A stretch of 64,000 bases of DNA from Candidatus Barnesiella excrementavium (GTDB taxonomy: Bacteria; Bacteroidota; Bacteroidia; Bacteroidales; Barnesiellaceae), in assembly GCA_019115485.1 (NCBI GenBank), contig DXDM01000052.1, positions 1 through 64,000 of the forward strand, given 5' to 3'. The translations under genes and the position numbers were made by a program. The notes under the pieces were generated by a model that made no database searches, was not told the DNA's origin, and worked only from the letters and a program-made list of their open reading frames with translations. How positions within the stretch are numbered: the stretch's first letter is position 1; each line of letters opens with the position of its first letter. Of this stretch, positions 44,148-52,144 are shown in pieces.

Positions 44148-45725
44148 TTAGAGTTTGCTGTCGATAAGTTTGAGTGTTGTGTAGTTGCCGGTTTCCGATT
44201 CGATGGCTATGATGATAAACCGCTCGGCATATCTCAAATCGCCTTCAAATGTCGTGTCGGTAGTGAGGAAATCGCCCAGCAACTGTCCGGTGAGGCTGAC
44301 TACTCTCACGCGATTGCGGCCGTCCAGACCTGTGAGGGTGAGATGGCCGTCGTAGAGCCGACCTTTGGGTGCTGCTTGTTGAGCCTCGTCGATAGCGGTA
44401 GCCGTTTTAATGGGTACCTTGTAGAAATACCAGCCCGAGCCGGTACCGATACCGGCATTGTACAATACGACGCCCCATGTGCCTTCCTGAGCATTCAGCA
44501 GGTACGAGTCATCTCCTTCGTATTTGATCGAGTAGCTGCCGTTGGCGTTTCCGCTGGGAGCAATGACAAACTGGCTGCCGTTGGCCGAGGCTGTGAAATA
44601 TTCTTTTTCCAGAACTTTTGACCCTGAAATTCGCAAGTCGGTACCTTTATTTACGATATACACCCGGTCGTTCCCGGCATCTTCGAGACGCCACAGGAAC
44701 TTGTCGGTTTGGTCGGCCGGTTTCTCCACACGCAGGGCTTTGGTGTAGGTGGTATTGGTGTTGGTGTCATAGGCGATGTAGCGCTCTTTACGGGCTTCGG
44801 CGGTGTGGGCATTCATGATTTGGTACCAAATGGGCTCTTCGGCTGTACTCACCTCGGGGGTTGCCAATTCGGGAACCTCGGCTTCAAATAGGGCAACGAG
44901 GCTTGTGCTTTTCGATACAGTGAATGTATATACCGATTCTTGGCTGACGATTTCGCCGCCCTCTTGCCAGCCTTTGAATTCAATGGGCATTTCAGCCTCT
45001 TCGTTAATAATGGCTTTGACGGTAACCTCGCTGCCTATCTCGTAACGGCCGGCATCGTTGGGCTCGGTCTCGATGAGGGCTGTGCCCCAGTTGCTGTTGC
45101 TCGACGTAACGCCGATAAAGCAGTCGGTACGGTTCGAAGCCTCCATGACATATACGACAAAATCGTAAATACGGCCCGAAATCGAGGCATCGGCCGATGC
45201 CGGTGTTGATGATTCGATGCGCATGCGCACGCGGGTTTTTCCCAGTGCGGCGGTTTCGGGTATGGAGATAGGTTGCACAAAGCTGCGGGTTGAGGCATTG
45301 ATTTGTGCCGTTTGACTCTCTTTTTCATAGATGCCGTTTCGGTCCCAGTCTGTATAGGCGGTAATCGTATAGCTTGACGGGTCGACGGTCATCGTGGCGT
45401 TTAGCTCGAAGCTCTTACCGGCAATGAGGAGAGAAGTCTCTTTGGATACGATGGTGAAATAACTGCTCGGGGTACTCGTCTTGTTGTAACCCAAGGGGTA
45501 GATGATAGCGTTGCCCGATGTTGTTGCTGTTGCAATGTAGCCGCCTGAGGCTGACCCTGCCGGCATTTGGTAGATGGGGCTTTTTTCGCTGATGCGTCCC
45601 AACCGAACCATGGTCTCGAAGGGGTCTGACGTGATGTAGCTTTCGGGGGTAGTTTCGGCTACCGCCATCGGGAGGGTTGAAGCTACGAATGGTATGAGAA
45701 ATAAGGATTTCAAAAAACGATTCAT
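44148..45725 (-). CDS. Secreted GEVED / beta-trefoil-like protein upstream of the sulfatase
   Basis: A 525-residue protein with signal peptide (cleavage near MAVAE, about residue 23). Modules in order: a GEVED-type domain (about 85-195; TDWDRNGIYE, then MRIESSTPASADA...GRIYDFVVYV); an InlB-type B-repeat (about 205-285; IEFKGWQEGG...VALFEA); a ricin/beta-trefoil-like part (about 300-445; IWYQIMNAH...GSGWYFYKVP); a T9SS-like C-terminal domain. The next gene upstream (45805-47517) has the same modules in another order. No catalytic motif is seen. It is likely a surface or secreted glycan-binding protein that works with the sulfatase. Confidence 0.78.
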   Translation of the reverse strand: MNRFLKSLFLIPFVASTLPMAVAETTPESYITSDPFETMVRLGRISEKSPIYQMPAGSASGGYIATATTSGNAIIYPLGYNKTSTPSSYFTIVSKETSLLIAGKSFELNATMTVDPSSYTITAYTDWDRNGIYEKESQTAQINASTRSFVQPISIPETAALGKTRVRMRIESSTPASADASISGRIYDFVVYVMEASNRTDCFIGVTSSNSNWGTALIETEPNDAGRYEIGSEVTVKAIINEEAEMPIEFKGWQEGGEIVSQESVYTFTVSKSTSLVALFEAEVPELATPEVSTAEEPIWYQIMNAHTAEARKERYIAYDTNTNTTYTKALRVEKPADQTDKFLWRLEDAGNDRVYIVNKGTDLRISGSKVLEKEYFTASANGSQFVIAPSGNANGSYSIKYEGDDSYLLNAQEGTWGVVLYNAGIGTGSGWYFYKVPIKTATAIDEAQQAAPKGRLYDGHLTLTGLDGRNRVRVVSLTGQLLGDFLTTDTTFEGDLRYAERFIIIAIESETGNYTTLKLIDSKL

Positions 45726-45760
45726 GGTTTTCCTTTGTTATTGAGGTGGATATAAACAAA

Positions 45761-45793
45761 ACGAGAGGGGAGGAAGGGTTCCTCCCCTCTCGT
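45761..45793 (-). terminator. Terminator between the two GEVED-type genes
   Basis: ACGAGAGGGGAGGAA (45761-45775) pairs perfectly with 45779-45793 around a GGG loop. On the minus strand it is followed by TTTTGTTT. It separates the upstream gene from the GEVED-sulfatase operon. Confidence 0.9.
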
Positions 45794-45804
45794 AGTTTGC
45801 TGAT

Positions 45805-47517
45805 TTATCTGATGAATTTAATCATCTGTCCATCGATATTAGCTACATATACGCCTTTGGCAAGAGCCGATACCGAAACTTCGTCGGCATTTTCGGCTTG
45901 CATGACGATTTGTCCGGCCAGGTTGTAAACGACAGCCTTACTCATGTGAGGAGCTACGAGAACCTGTGCTTGTGCGTCGTAGTAGATAGCGCTCTCGGTA
46001 ACGGCTTCGATACCCGATGCCTGGGCGATTTGAATCTCAAAGTCATAGGCTACGCCGTTTCTCAACTCGCCGAAGAAGTCGGTGAAGACCTTCGAAGGCC
46101 AATCTTCGGTGAAGGGGTCGGGGGCCATGTAAACGACACGCATGCGGTAGGTACCGGCAGCCGTCCCTTCGGGAATGGCGATGCTTCTTTGCCAGCCGTT
46201 TTCGATGCTACCGTTGGGGTCGTCGAAGTTGTTGGTCTCGCTGTTTATGCCCATCGATTCGTAAATCTCGTCTGTACCGGCAAACTCCTTGTCGTTGTTC
46301 CAGTCGATGAACAGAGTCTGGCGAGTCCAAATCAACTGCGGGGCGCACGTGTGGGCCTCAGAACCGTCGTTGTAGATGATGTCACTGTTGTACTGTTTGA
46401 ACTTCATGCTGAACGATTCGATACCCTCGGTCAGTTGGATAGGTGTTTCCGTCTTGTCGATTACGGCACCTTCCATTTGAGTGGCATGCAGTTGGGTGTA
46501 TGCGGTGAACGGCAGGTCGGCTTCGCTTGCGCAGGTAAACAGGGTGTGAGTTTCATCACCTACGGTATAGGAAACCTCGCCGAGGTAACGGTTCTGTTGG
46601 TCAAGTCCGATGATATAGTAACGAGTCATGAGGGGATAGTCTTTTTCTACGAACTCAGCTACGAAGGCTTTATCTTCGTTACCGGTATAAGAATAGGTAG
46701 GACGATAGCTCAATACGTTTTCGGTATCTTGCTCAACCCAGCGGTGGAACATGTAACCCTCTGCGGGGGTAGCCGTTACGGTTACGGCTTGCGATTGGGG
46801 AACTTCTACACTGTTGCCGGTTTGGCCTTCGATGGCTACTGTACCCTGAGCCTCGTCGTTCGATGTAACCGAAACGGTTTTAACGGCGGGCGTATACTCG
46901 GTCTCGTAGAAGAACCAACCCGAAGCCTGATGTACACCGGCAGCATAGACTGTTACTCCAAAATTGAGACTACCATCCATAGCATTTAAGAAAGCACTCT
47001 CTCCCGAATAGTCCACGAATTGCAGTACGTATTGACCTTCGGCACAGTCGGTGCTGATTCCCGTAGAAGTACTGGTTTTCAAGTCCCAAATAGAGCCTGT
47101 TTCATTCATTTCGAGCGGGGTGTTTCTATTGGGACTATCTCCATCTTCGGCAACAGCAGTAGCCGGTACAAATACACGCATTCCGTTGTAGTTGACCAGG
47201 TACACGTGAGTTGTAGTCCCGTCATTCGCCGATTCCAGGCGCCACAAGTGGTCTTCGGTGAGTGAACTTGCGGGAATACCATCTGAGTATTGCTCGGTGC
47301 ACAGGCGGTTGTTCTCGCCGTCCCATTTCAAAAAGCGGTTCTGACGAGTAGCCTCTGAGAGGTGCGATGACATCATCGTGTACCATACAGGACTCTCGGC
47401 CGTGCTGGTTTGGGGGTTGGTAGAATAGCCTGCAACAGGTGTCACTGCGGCCGAGGCCGAATTGGACACGAATAAACTGGTTACGCAAAGTAACGAAAGG
47501 AATAGTTTTCTCTTCAT
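45805..47517 (-). CDS. Secreted beta-trefoil-like / GEVED protein with T9SS-like C-terminus
   Basis: A 570-residue protein with signal peptide (cleavage near SASA, about residue 23). Modules in order: ricin/beta-trefoil-like (about 40-205; VWYTMMSSH...SGWFFYETEY); InlB-type B-repeat (about 212-290; TPAEGYMFHRWVEQD...FVAEFVE); GEVED-type domain (about 295-495; LFIDWNNDKEF...RMRVVYM); and a C-terminal domain ending VYVANIDGQMIKFIR. It is a paralogue by parts of the protein of 44148-45725, with the trefoil and GEVED modules exchanged. No enzyme motif is seen. A single-gene unit; the function is unknown, probably surface binding. Confidence 0.78.
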   Translation of the reverse strand: MKRKLFLSLLCVTSLFVSNSASAAVTPVAGYSTNPQTSTAESPVWYTMMSSHLSEATRQNRFLKWDGENNRLCTEQYSDGIPASSLTEDHLWRLESANDGTTTHVYLVNYNGMRVFVPATAVAEDGDSPNRNTPLEMNETGSIWDLKTSTSTGISTDCAEGQYVLQFVDYSGESAFLNAMDGSLNFGVTVYAAGVHQASGWFFYETEYTPAVKTVSVTSNDEAQGTVAIEGQTGNSVEVPQSQAVTVTATPAEGYMFHRWVEQDTENVLSYRPTYSYTGNEDKAFVAEFVEKDYPLMTRYYIIGLDQQNRYLGEVSYTVGDETHTLFTCASEADLPFTAYTQLHATQMEGAVIDKTETPIQLTEGIESFSMKFKQYNSDIIYNDGSEAHTCAPQLIWTRQTLFIDWNNDKEFAGTDEIYESMGINSETNNFDDPNGSIENGWQRSIAIPEGTAAGTYRMRVVYMAPDPFTEDWPSKVFTDFFGELRNGVAYDFEIQIAQASGIEAVTESAIYYDAQAQVLVAPHMSKAVVYNLAGQIVMQAENADEVSVSALAKGVYVANIDGQMIKFIR

Positions 47518-47902
47518 AATAAAATAAATTAAGTGTTTTTATGGGTGATTTGTTTTTCTTGGTTAATATCTGTTTTTCTTGGTTTTGTGGAAATAAAAAT
47601 CCTTCTTAAAAGTAAAAACTTTCACATAATATTAAACGGAAAAAATTGAATTACCCCTAGTTCGGTTGGAATTTTTTTTTGAGGAATTATAAAAATTCAT
47701 AATATTATTATAAGAAAAAGCCTCAAAGAGCTAGAATTATTATTGGAAATGATGAAATTGCCCTTTGTCCGGTTGTACTTTGAGTGGTGTTTTTTGGGGG
47801 AGGGGTAAACTCAGGTTGAGGGAGAATGGTGACAATATTAGAATGTTCCGTTGTATTATTTCTTAAAAAAGTCGTAAATTGCGACACATTTAAAAATGCC
47901 GT
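47518..47902. other. Divergent region between the secreted-protein gene and rmlB
   Basis: 385 bases, very AT-rich, no gene. A 14-base direct repeat lies at 47551-47584 and an imperfect palindrome GTCGTAAATTGCGAC at 47871-47885, just before rmlB. No clean TAnnTTTG is seen for either direction. Confidence 0.45.
47551..47584 (-). repeat. 14-base direct repeat upstream of the secreted-protein gene
   Basis: TGTTTTTCTTGGTT occurs perfectly at 47551-47564 and 47571-47584, starts 20 bases apart (about two helical turns). Its position 34-67 bases before the start codon of the minus-strand gene suggests a regulator site or a leader repeat. Confidence 0.5.
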
Positions 47903-49105
47903 ATGAAAAAATACTTGGTCACCGGGGCAGCCGGTTTTATTGGAGCCAATTTCTTGAAATATTTGCTGGGCAAGTATGGCCGTGATATTTATGTGGTTGT
48001 GTTGGACAAACTGACCTATGCCGGGAATTTGGGTACGATCAGACAGGAGATTGCCGACGAGCGGGTACGCTTTGTCAAGGGCGACATAGGCAATACCGAG
48101 CTGGTGGCTCAGATTTTTGCCGAGACCGATATCGACTATGTGGTCAACTTTGCGGCCGAGTCGCATGTGGACCGCAGCATTGCCAACCCTCAGCTTTTTT
48201 TGGAGACCAACATATTGGGGGCGCAGAACCTGCTCGACTGTGCCCGCAAGGCGTGGTATCGCGGAAAAGATTCCGAGGGGCGTCCATTATACGCCGAGGG
48301 CAAGAAGTTCTTGCAGGTGTCGACCGACGAAGTGTACGGGTCGCTGGCGAAGGATTATGATGAGCCGCACCCGCTTGAAATTACCGACCCCGATGTGCGT
48401 CGGGTGGTAAGCGGACGTACCGATTTACACACCTATGGCAAACGTTTCTTTACCGAGACGACTCCGCTCGACCCCCGTTCGCCCTATTCGGCCTCGAAGA
48501 CGAGCGCCGACCTCTTTGTGCGGGCCTATCACGAGACCTATGGCATGCCGGTGAACATAACCCGCTGCTCCAACAATTACGGGCCGTATCACTTTCCCGA
48601 AAAACTGATACCGCTGATAATCCGGAATATTCTGGCCGGGCAGAAGCTCCCGGTCTATGGCAAGGGCAAAAATGTGCGCGACTGGCTCTATGTGGAGGAC
48701 CACGCCAAGGCTATCGATGCCGTGTTGCAGCGTGGTCGCATGGGCGAAGTCTATAATATAGGAGGTTTCAACGAAGAGACCAATCTCAATATCGTGAAGC
48801 TCGTGATTGCCATCATCGCTCGCATCATGCACGAGGAGCCCGAGTACCGCCGGGTGTTGAAGACCGATGTCGAGAATATCGACGAACGGTTGATTACCTT
48901 TGTAGGCGACCGTCCGGGGCACGACATGCGCTATGCCATCGACCCCTCGAAGATTGCCCGTGAACTGGGCTGGTATCCCGAGACCCCCTTCCGGGTGGGC
49001 ATCGAGAAGACCGTACGCTGGTATCTCGACCATCAGGAGTGGGTCGACGAGGTGGTGAGCGGCGACTATCAAAAGTATTATGAACAAATGTATGGCAATC
49101 GCTGA
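47903..49105 (+). CDS. rmlB: dTDP-glucose 4,6-dehydratase
   Basis: A 400-residue NAD-dependent SDR enzyme that turns dTDP-glucose into dTDP-4-keto-6-deoxyglucose. It has the Rossmann motif VTGAAGFIGANF (about residues 6-17), the active-site region STDEVYGSL (about 138-146) and the catalytic YSASK (Tyr and Lys, about 196-200), followed by CSNNYGPYHFPEKLIPL, a hallmark of RmlB. It is slightly longer than the E. coli enzyme, with an insertion before STDEVYG. First of five tightly packed genes, with rmlA 22 bases downstream. Confidence 0.95.
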   Translation: MKKYLVTGAAGFIGANFLKYLLGKYGRDIYVVVLDKLTYAGNLGTIRQEIADERVRFVKGDIGNTELVAQIFAETDIDYVVNFAAESHVDRSIANPQLFLETNILGAQNLLDCARKAWYRGKDSEGRPLYAEGKKFLQVSTDEVYGSLAKDYDEPHPLEITDPDVRRVVSGRTDLHTYGKRFFTETTPLDPRSPYSASKTSADLFVRAYHETYGMPVNITRCSNNYGPYHFPEKLIPLIIRNILAGQKLPVYGKGKNVRDWLYVEDHAKAIDAVLQRGRMGEVYNIGGFNEETNLNIVKLVIAIIARIMHEEPEYRRVLKTDVENIDERLITFVGDRPGHDMRYAIDPSKIARELGWYPETPFRVGIEKTVRWYLDHQEWVDEVVSGDYQKYYEQMYGNR

Positions 49106-49126
49106 TTGCCTTAATTGAATAGAACC

Positions 49127-50005
49127 ATGAAAGGTATCGTATTGGCCGGAGGGTCGGGTACGCGGTTGTATCCCATCACGCGTGGGGTATCGAAACAGAT
49201 GTTGCCCGTATATGACAAACCCATGATTTATTATCCCATTTCGGTGTTGATGTTGGCGGGGATTCGTGAGATACTCATCATCAGTACCCCGGTCGACCTG
49301 CCTTTGTTCAAGCGGTTGCTGGGCGATGGCAGTCAGTTTGGGGTGCGGTTCGAGTATGCCGAGCAGCCTTCGCCCGACGGTTTGGCCCAGGCTTTTCTCA
49401 TCGGCGAGCGGTTTATCGGCAGCGATACCGTCTGCCTGGTATTGGGCGACAATATTTTCTACGGGCAGAGTTTCACCCGCATGTTGCGGCAGTCGGTTGC
49501 CGATGCCGAGCAGGGGATAGCAACCGTATTCGGTTATCGGGTGGGCGATCCCGAGCGCTACGGTGTAGTCGAATTTGACGCGACGGGACGCGCCGTGAGC
49601 ATTGAAGAGAAGCCTGCCAAGCCCCGTTCCAACTATGCGGTAGTGGGGCTCTATTTCTATCCCAACCGGGTGGTCGAGGTGGCTCGTCAGGTGAAGCCTT
49701 CGGCTCGCGGTGAACTGGAAATAACTTCGGTCAACCAGGCATTCCTCGAATCGAACAGCTTGGCCGTGCAGTTGATGGGCCGCGGTTTTGCCTGGCTCGA
49801 TACCGGTACCCACGAGTCGCTCTACGAGGCTTCGAACTTTATTGAGACTATCGAACACCGGCAGGGGCTCAAAGTGGCTTCGCTCGAAGAGGTGGCCTAT
49901 CGCATGGGGTGGATTGACCGGGAGCAGTTACTCCGTCTGGCCGAGCCCATGAAGAAAAACCAATATGGACAATATTTGATAAAACTGGCAAATAATGAGC
50001 TTTGA
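49127..50005 (+). CDS. rmlA: Glucose-1-phosphate thymidylyltransferase
   Basis: A 292-residue enzyme that makes dTDP-glucose from dTTP and glucose 1-phosphate. The nucleotide-binding motif [16 protein letters not shown] is at the N-terminus, followed by [17 protein letters not shown]. The metal-binding Asp is in VLGDNIFYG, and the sugar-binding motifs [19 protein letters not shown] and [15 protein letters not shown] are intact. The start ATG 49127 gives the family N-terminus; four extra codons are possible. Its last 11 bases overlap the next gene. Confidence 0.95.
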   Translation: MKGIVLAGGSGTRLYPITRGVSKQMLPVYDKPMIYYPISVLMLAGIREILIISTPVDLPLFKRLLGDGSQFGVRFEYAEQPSPDGLAQAFLIGERFIGSDTVCLVLGDNIFYGQSFTRMLRQSVADAEQGIATVFGYRVGDPERYGVVEFDATGRAVSIEEKPAKPRSNYAVVGLYFYPNRVVEVARQVKPSARGELEITSVNQAFLESNSLAVQLMGRGFAWLDTGTHESLYEASNFIETIEHRQGLKVASLEEVAYRMGWIDREQLLRLAEPMKKNQYGQYLIKLANNEL

Positions 50006-50414
50006 ACAAGTGCGATTGATACAGCTGCCCAAGGTGGCCGACAAGCGGGGTAACCTCTCGTTTATCGAGAGTGCACGGCATATTCCGTTTGAGATTGCCC
50101 GCACCTACTGGTTGTATGATGTGCCGAGCGACGAACGTCGCAACGGGCATGCCTTCCGCCGGCAGGAAGAGTTTATCGTAGCCTTGTCGGGCAGTTTCGA
50201 CGTGGTGCTGAACGATGGGACCGAGACCCGACGCTACCACATGGCCCGGTCGTATTACGGAGTCTATATACCTTGCATGATGTGGCGCGAGCTGGACAAC
50301 TTCTCGACCAACTCGTTGGCTCTTGTTCTCTCGTCGACACCCTATGATGCCGCCGATTATATAGAAGATTTTGAGGAGTATCGCACGTTATTGAAAGGAG
50401 GTTGCCATGAGTAA
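49995..50414 (+). CDS. FdtA/WxcM-like sugar 3,4-ketoisomerase, first copy (HAF variant)
   Basis: A 139-residue cupin of the FdtA/QdtA family, which moves the keto group of dTDP-4-keto-6-deoxyglucose from C4 to C3. Family segments are present: [36 protein letters not shown] and [10 protein letters not shown]. In known FdtA proteins the motif is GxHAH; here it is GHAF, so the second His, part of the active site, is Phe. It overlaps rmlA by 11 bases and the second copy by eight. It may have shifted specificity, be a partner subunit of the second copy, or be inactive. The same fold binds other sugar nucleotides. Confidence 0.82.
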   Translation: MSFEQVRLIQLPKVADKRGNLSFIESARHIPFEIARTYWLYDVPSDERRNGHAFRRQEEFIVALSGSFDVVLNDGTETRRYHMARSYYGVYIPCMMWRELDNFSTNSLALVLSSTPYDAADYIEDFEEYRTLLKGGCHE

Positions 50415-50826
50415 AAGGGTATCGGTCGACGATTGTCGCCTCATTCAGTTGCCCCGGCACATGCAGGAGAGCGGCAGCATCACGGTGGTGGAAAACAACC
50501 GCGAATTGCCGTTTGCCGTGAAGCGGGTCTACTACCTGTACGATGTGCCGGGTGGAGAGGAGCGTGGTGGCCATTCGCACAAGCAGTTGTGCGAGTTCCT
50601 GGTGGCTGCCGGAGGTTCGTTCGACGTGTTGCTCGACGATGGGGAGCACACCCGCACGGTGACGTTGAACCGTCCCTCTTACGGCCTGCTCATTGTCCCG
50701 GGCATCTGGCGGGTGCTCAACAATTTCTCGTCGGGGTCGGTGTGTTTGGTCTTGACCTCCGACTATTACGATGAGGCCGATTACGTACGCGATTATAGTG
50801 ATTTTAAGAAACAACTCGATACATGA
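50407..50826 (+). CDS. FdtA/WxcM-like sugar 3,4-ketoisomerase, second copy
   Basis: A 139-residue cupin homologous along its length to the preceding product (CRLIQLPRHMQESGS, VYYLYDVPGGEERGGHSHKQ, GSFDVLLDDGEH). It keeps both His of the motif as GHSHK, so it is the likelier active isomerase giving dTDP-3-keto-6-deoxy-hexose. It overlaps the first copy by eight bases and the transaminase gene by four, so the three are made together in near equal amounts. Whether the product has the galacto (Fuc3N) or gluco (Qui3N) configuration cannot be read from sequence. Confidence 0.85.
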   Translation: MSKRVSVDDCRLIQLPRHMQESGSITVVENNRELPFAVKRVYYLYDVPGGEERGGHSHKQLCEFLVAAGGSFDVLLDDGEHTRTVTLNRPSYGLLIVPGIWRVLNNFSSGSVCLVLTSDYYDEADYVRDYSDFKKQLDT

Positions 50827-51944
50827 AATATCCTCATCTCTCATTACGACGGGCCAATGAGCCCTATATGGCCGAGATGAAAGCCGTAGCTGCCGAGGTG
50901 ATTGAGGGCGGCTGGTATATCCGGGGCAAATATGTGTCGCAACTCGAAGCCGAGTTGTGTAGCTACCTGGGTTGTCGTCATGCCGTGGCTACGGGTAACG
51001 GGCTGGACGCCTTGCGGCTTATCTTGCGCGCCTACATCGAGCTGGGTGTGATGCAGCCGGGCGACGAGGTGATTGTACCCTCGAATACCTATGTGGCTTC
51101 GGTCCTTGCCATTACCGACAACGGCCTGCTTCCCGTCTTTGTCGAGCCTTCGGAGCAGACCTATAACCTCGATACTTCGCGGGTCGAGCAAGCCGTTACA
51201 CCCCGCACACGGGCCATCATGGTGGTACACCTATACGGACGGGCTTGCTGGGACGAACAGCTGAAAGCCGTAGCCGACCGTCACGGCTTGAAAATTGTCG
51301 AGGACAATGCCCAGGCTTTCGGGGCCGTCTCGCCCGTGGCCGGGCTGCATGGCGCATTCCATACGGGAGCCTTGGGCGATGCTTCGGGCGAGAGTTTCTA
51401 CCCGACGAAGAATTTGGGTGCCCTGGGCGATGCCGGGGCTGTGACCACCGACGACCCGGCCCTGGCCGATGTGGTGCGGGCGTTGGGTAACTACGGTTCG
51501 GCCGTGCGGTATGTCAACGAGTACAAGGGGTTGAATAGCCGCATGGACGATTTGCAGGCGGCTTTTCTTCTGGTCAAACTGAAATATCTCGATGCCGAGA
51601 ATCGGCGACGGGCCGAAATAGCTCGCCTCTATACCCGCTCGATACACAACGACCGGCTTACGCTCCCGCAGGCCGGAGCCGAGGACGAGCACATTTGGCA
51701 CCAGTATGTGGTGCGCTGTGAAGAACGCGACCGGTTGATGCACTATCTCGAAACCGAGGGGGTGGGGAGCCTCATTCACTATCCCATACCGCCACACAAG
51801 CAACAGTGCTATCGCGAATACAACCACCTCTCTCTACCCGTGGCCGAACGGTTGGCACACGAGGTGTTGAGTCTGCCGATGTCGGCCTATCTGACCGATG
51901 ACGATGTGTGCGAGATAGCCTCGGTTGTCAACCGGTTTGCGTGA
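50823..51944 (+). CDS. DegT/DnrJ-family sugar aminotransferase (FdtB-like)
   Basis: A 373-residue PLP enzyme that would aminate the 3-keto sugar to dTDP-3-amino-3,6-dideoxyhexose. It has the PLP-binding pattern (VATGNGLDALRLILRA, VHLYGRACW, IVEDNAQAFGA) and the Schiff-base Lys in SFYPTKNLGALGDAG. The closest well-known relatives in this gene order are FdtB/QdtB. No acetyltransferase (FdtC-like) or glycosyltransferase follows, so the sugar must be finished and used by products encoded elsewhere, possibly for O-glycans or capsule. A terminator ends the operon. Confidence 0.9.
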   Translation: MKYPHLSLRRANEPYMAEMKAVAAEVIEGGWYIRGKYVSQLEAELCSYLGCRHAVATGNGLDALRLILRAYIELGVMQPGDEVIVPSNTYVASVLAITDNGLLPVFVEPSEQTYNLDTSRVEQAVTPRTRAIMVVHLYGRACWDEQLKAVADRHGLKIVEDNAQAFGAVSPVAGLHGAFHTGALGDASGESFYPTKNLGALGDAGAVTTDDPALADVVRALGNYGSAVRYVNEYKGLNSRMDDLQAAFLLVKLKYLDAENRRRAEIARLYTRSIHNDRLTLPQAGAEDEHIWHQYVVRCEERDRLMHYLETEGVGSLIHYPIPPHKQQCYREYNHLSLPVAERLAHEVLSLPMSAYLTDDDVCEIASVVNRFA

Positions 51945-52074
51945 TACCATTCTTCTGCTTTTGAATAGCAGAAATACTGCCGGGCGATTCACTTGCAAGA
52001 GCAATATATATAAAAGGAGTAGATGTTGCCGAATGCAAACCAGTGGTTTCAACCCGAAAAGAAAGAAGTATAAA

Positions 52075-52123
52075 AAGAGAGGGCAACCCCAGAGTCAACG
52101 ACTCAACAGGGTTGCCCTCTCTT
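52075..52123. terminator. Terminator after the amino-sugar operon, bidirectional
   Basis: AAGAGAGGGCAACCC (52075-52089) pairs perfectly with 52109-52123 around a 19-base loop, 22 bases before the stop of the converging gene. A- and T-rich flanks suit both strands. Confidence 0.85.
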
Positions 52124-52144
52124 ATGGTCTGTGGGGCAGGGTGG

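Noticed and set aside
42566-44167. 533-codon plus-strand frame opposite the sulfatase gene
   Set aside because: The sulfatase has its signal peptide and motifs on the other strand. The frame also starts inside mdh and crosses a terminator.
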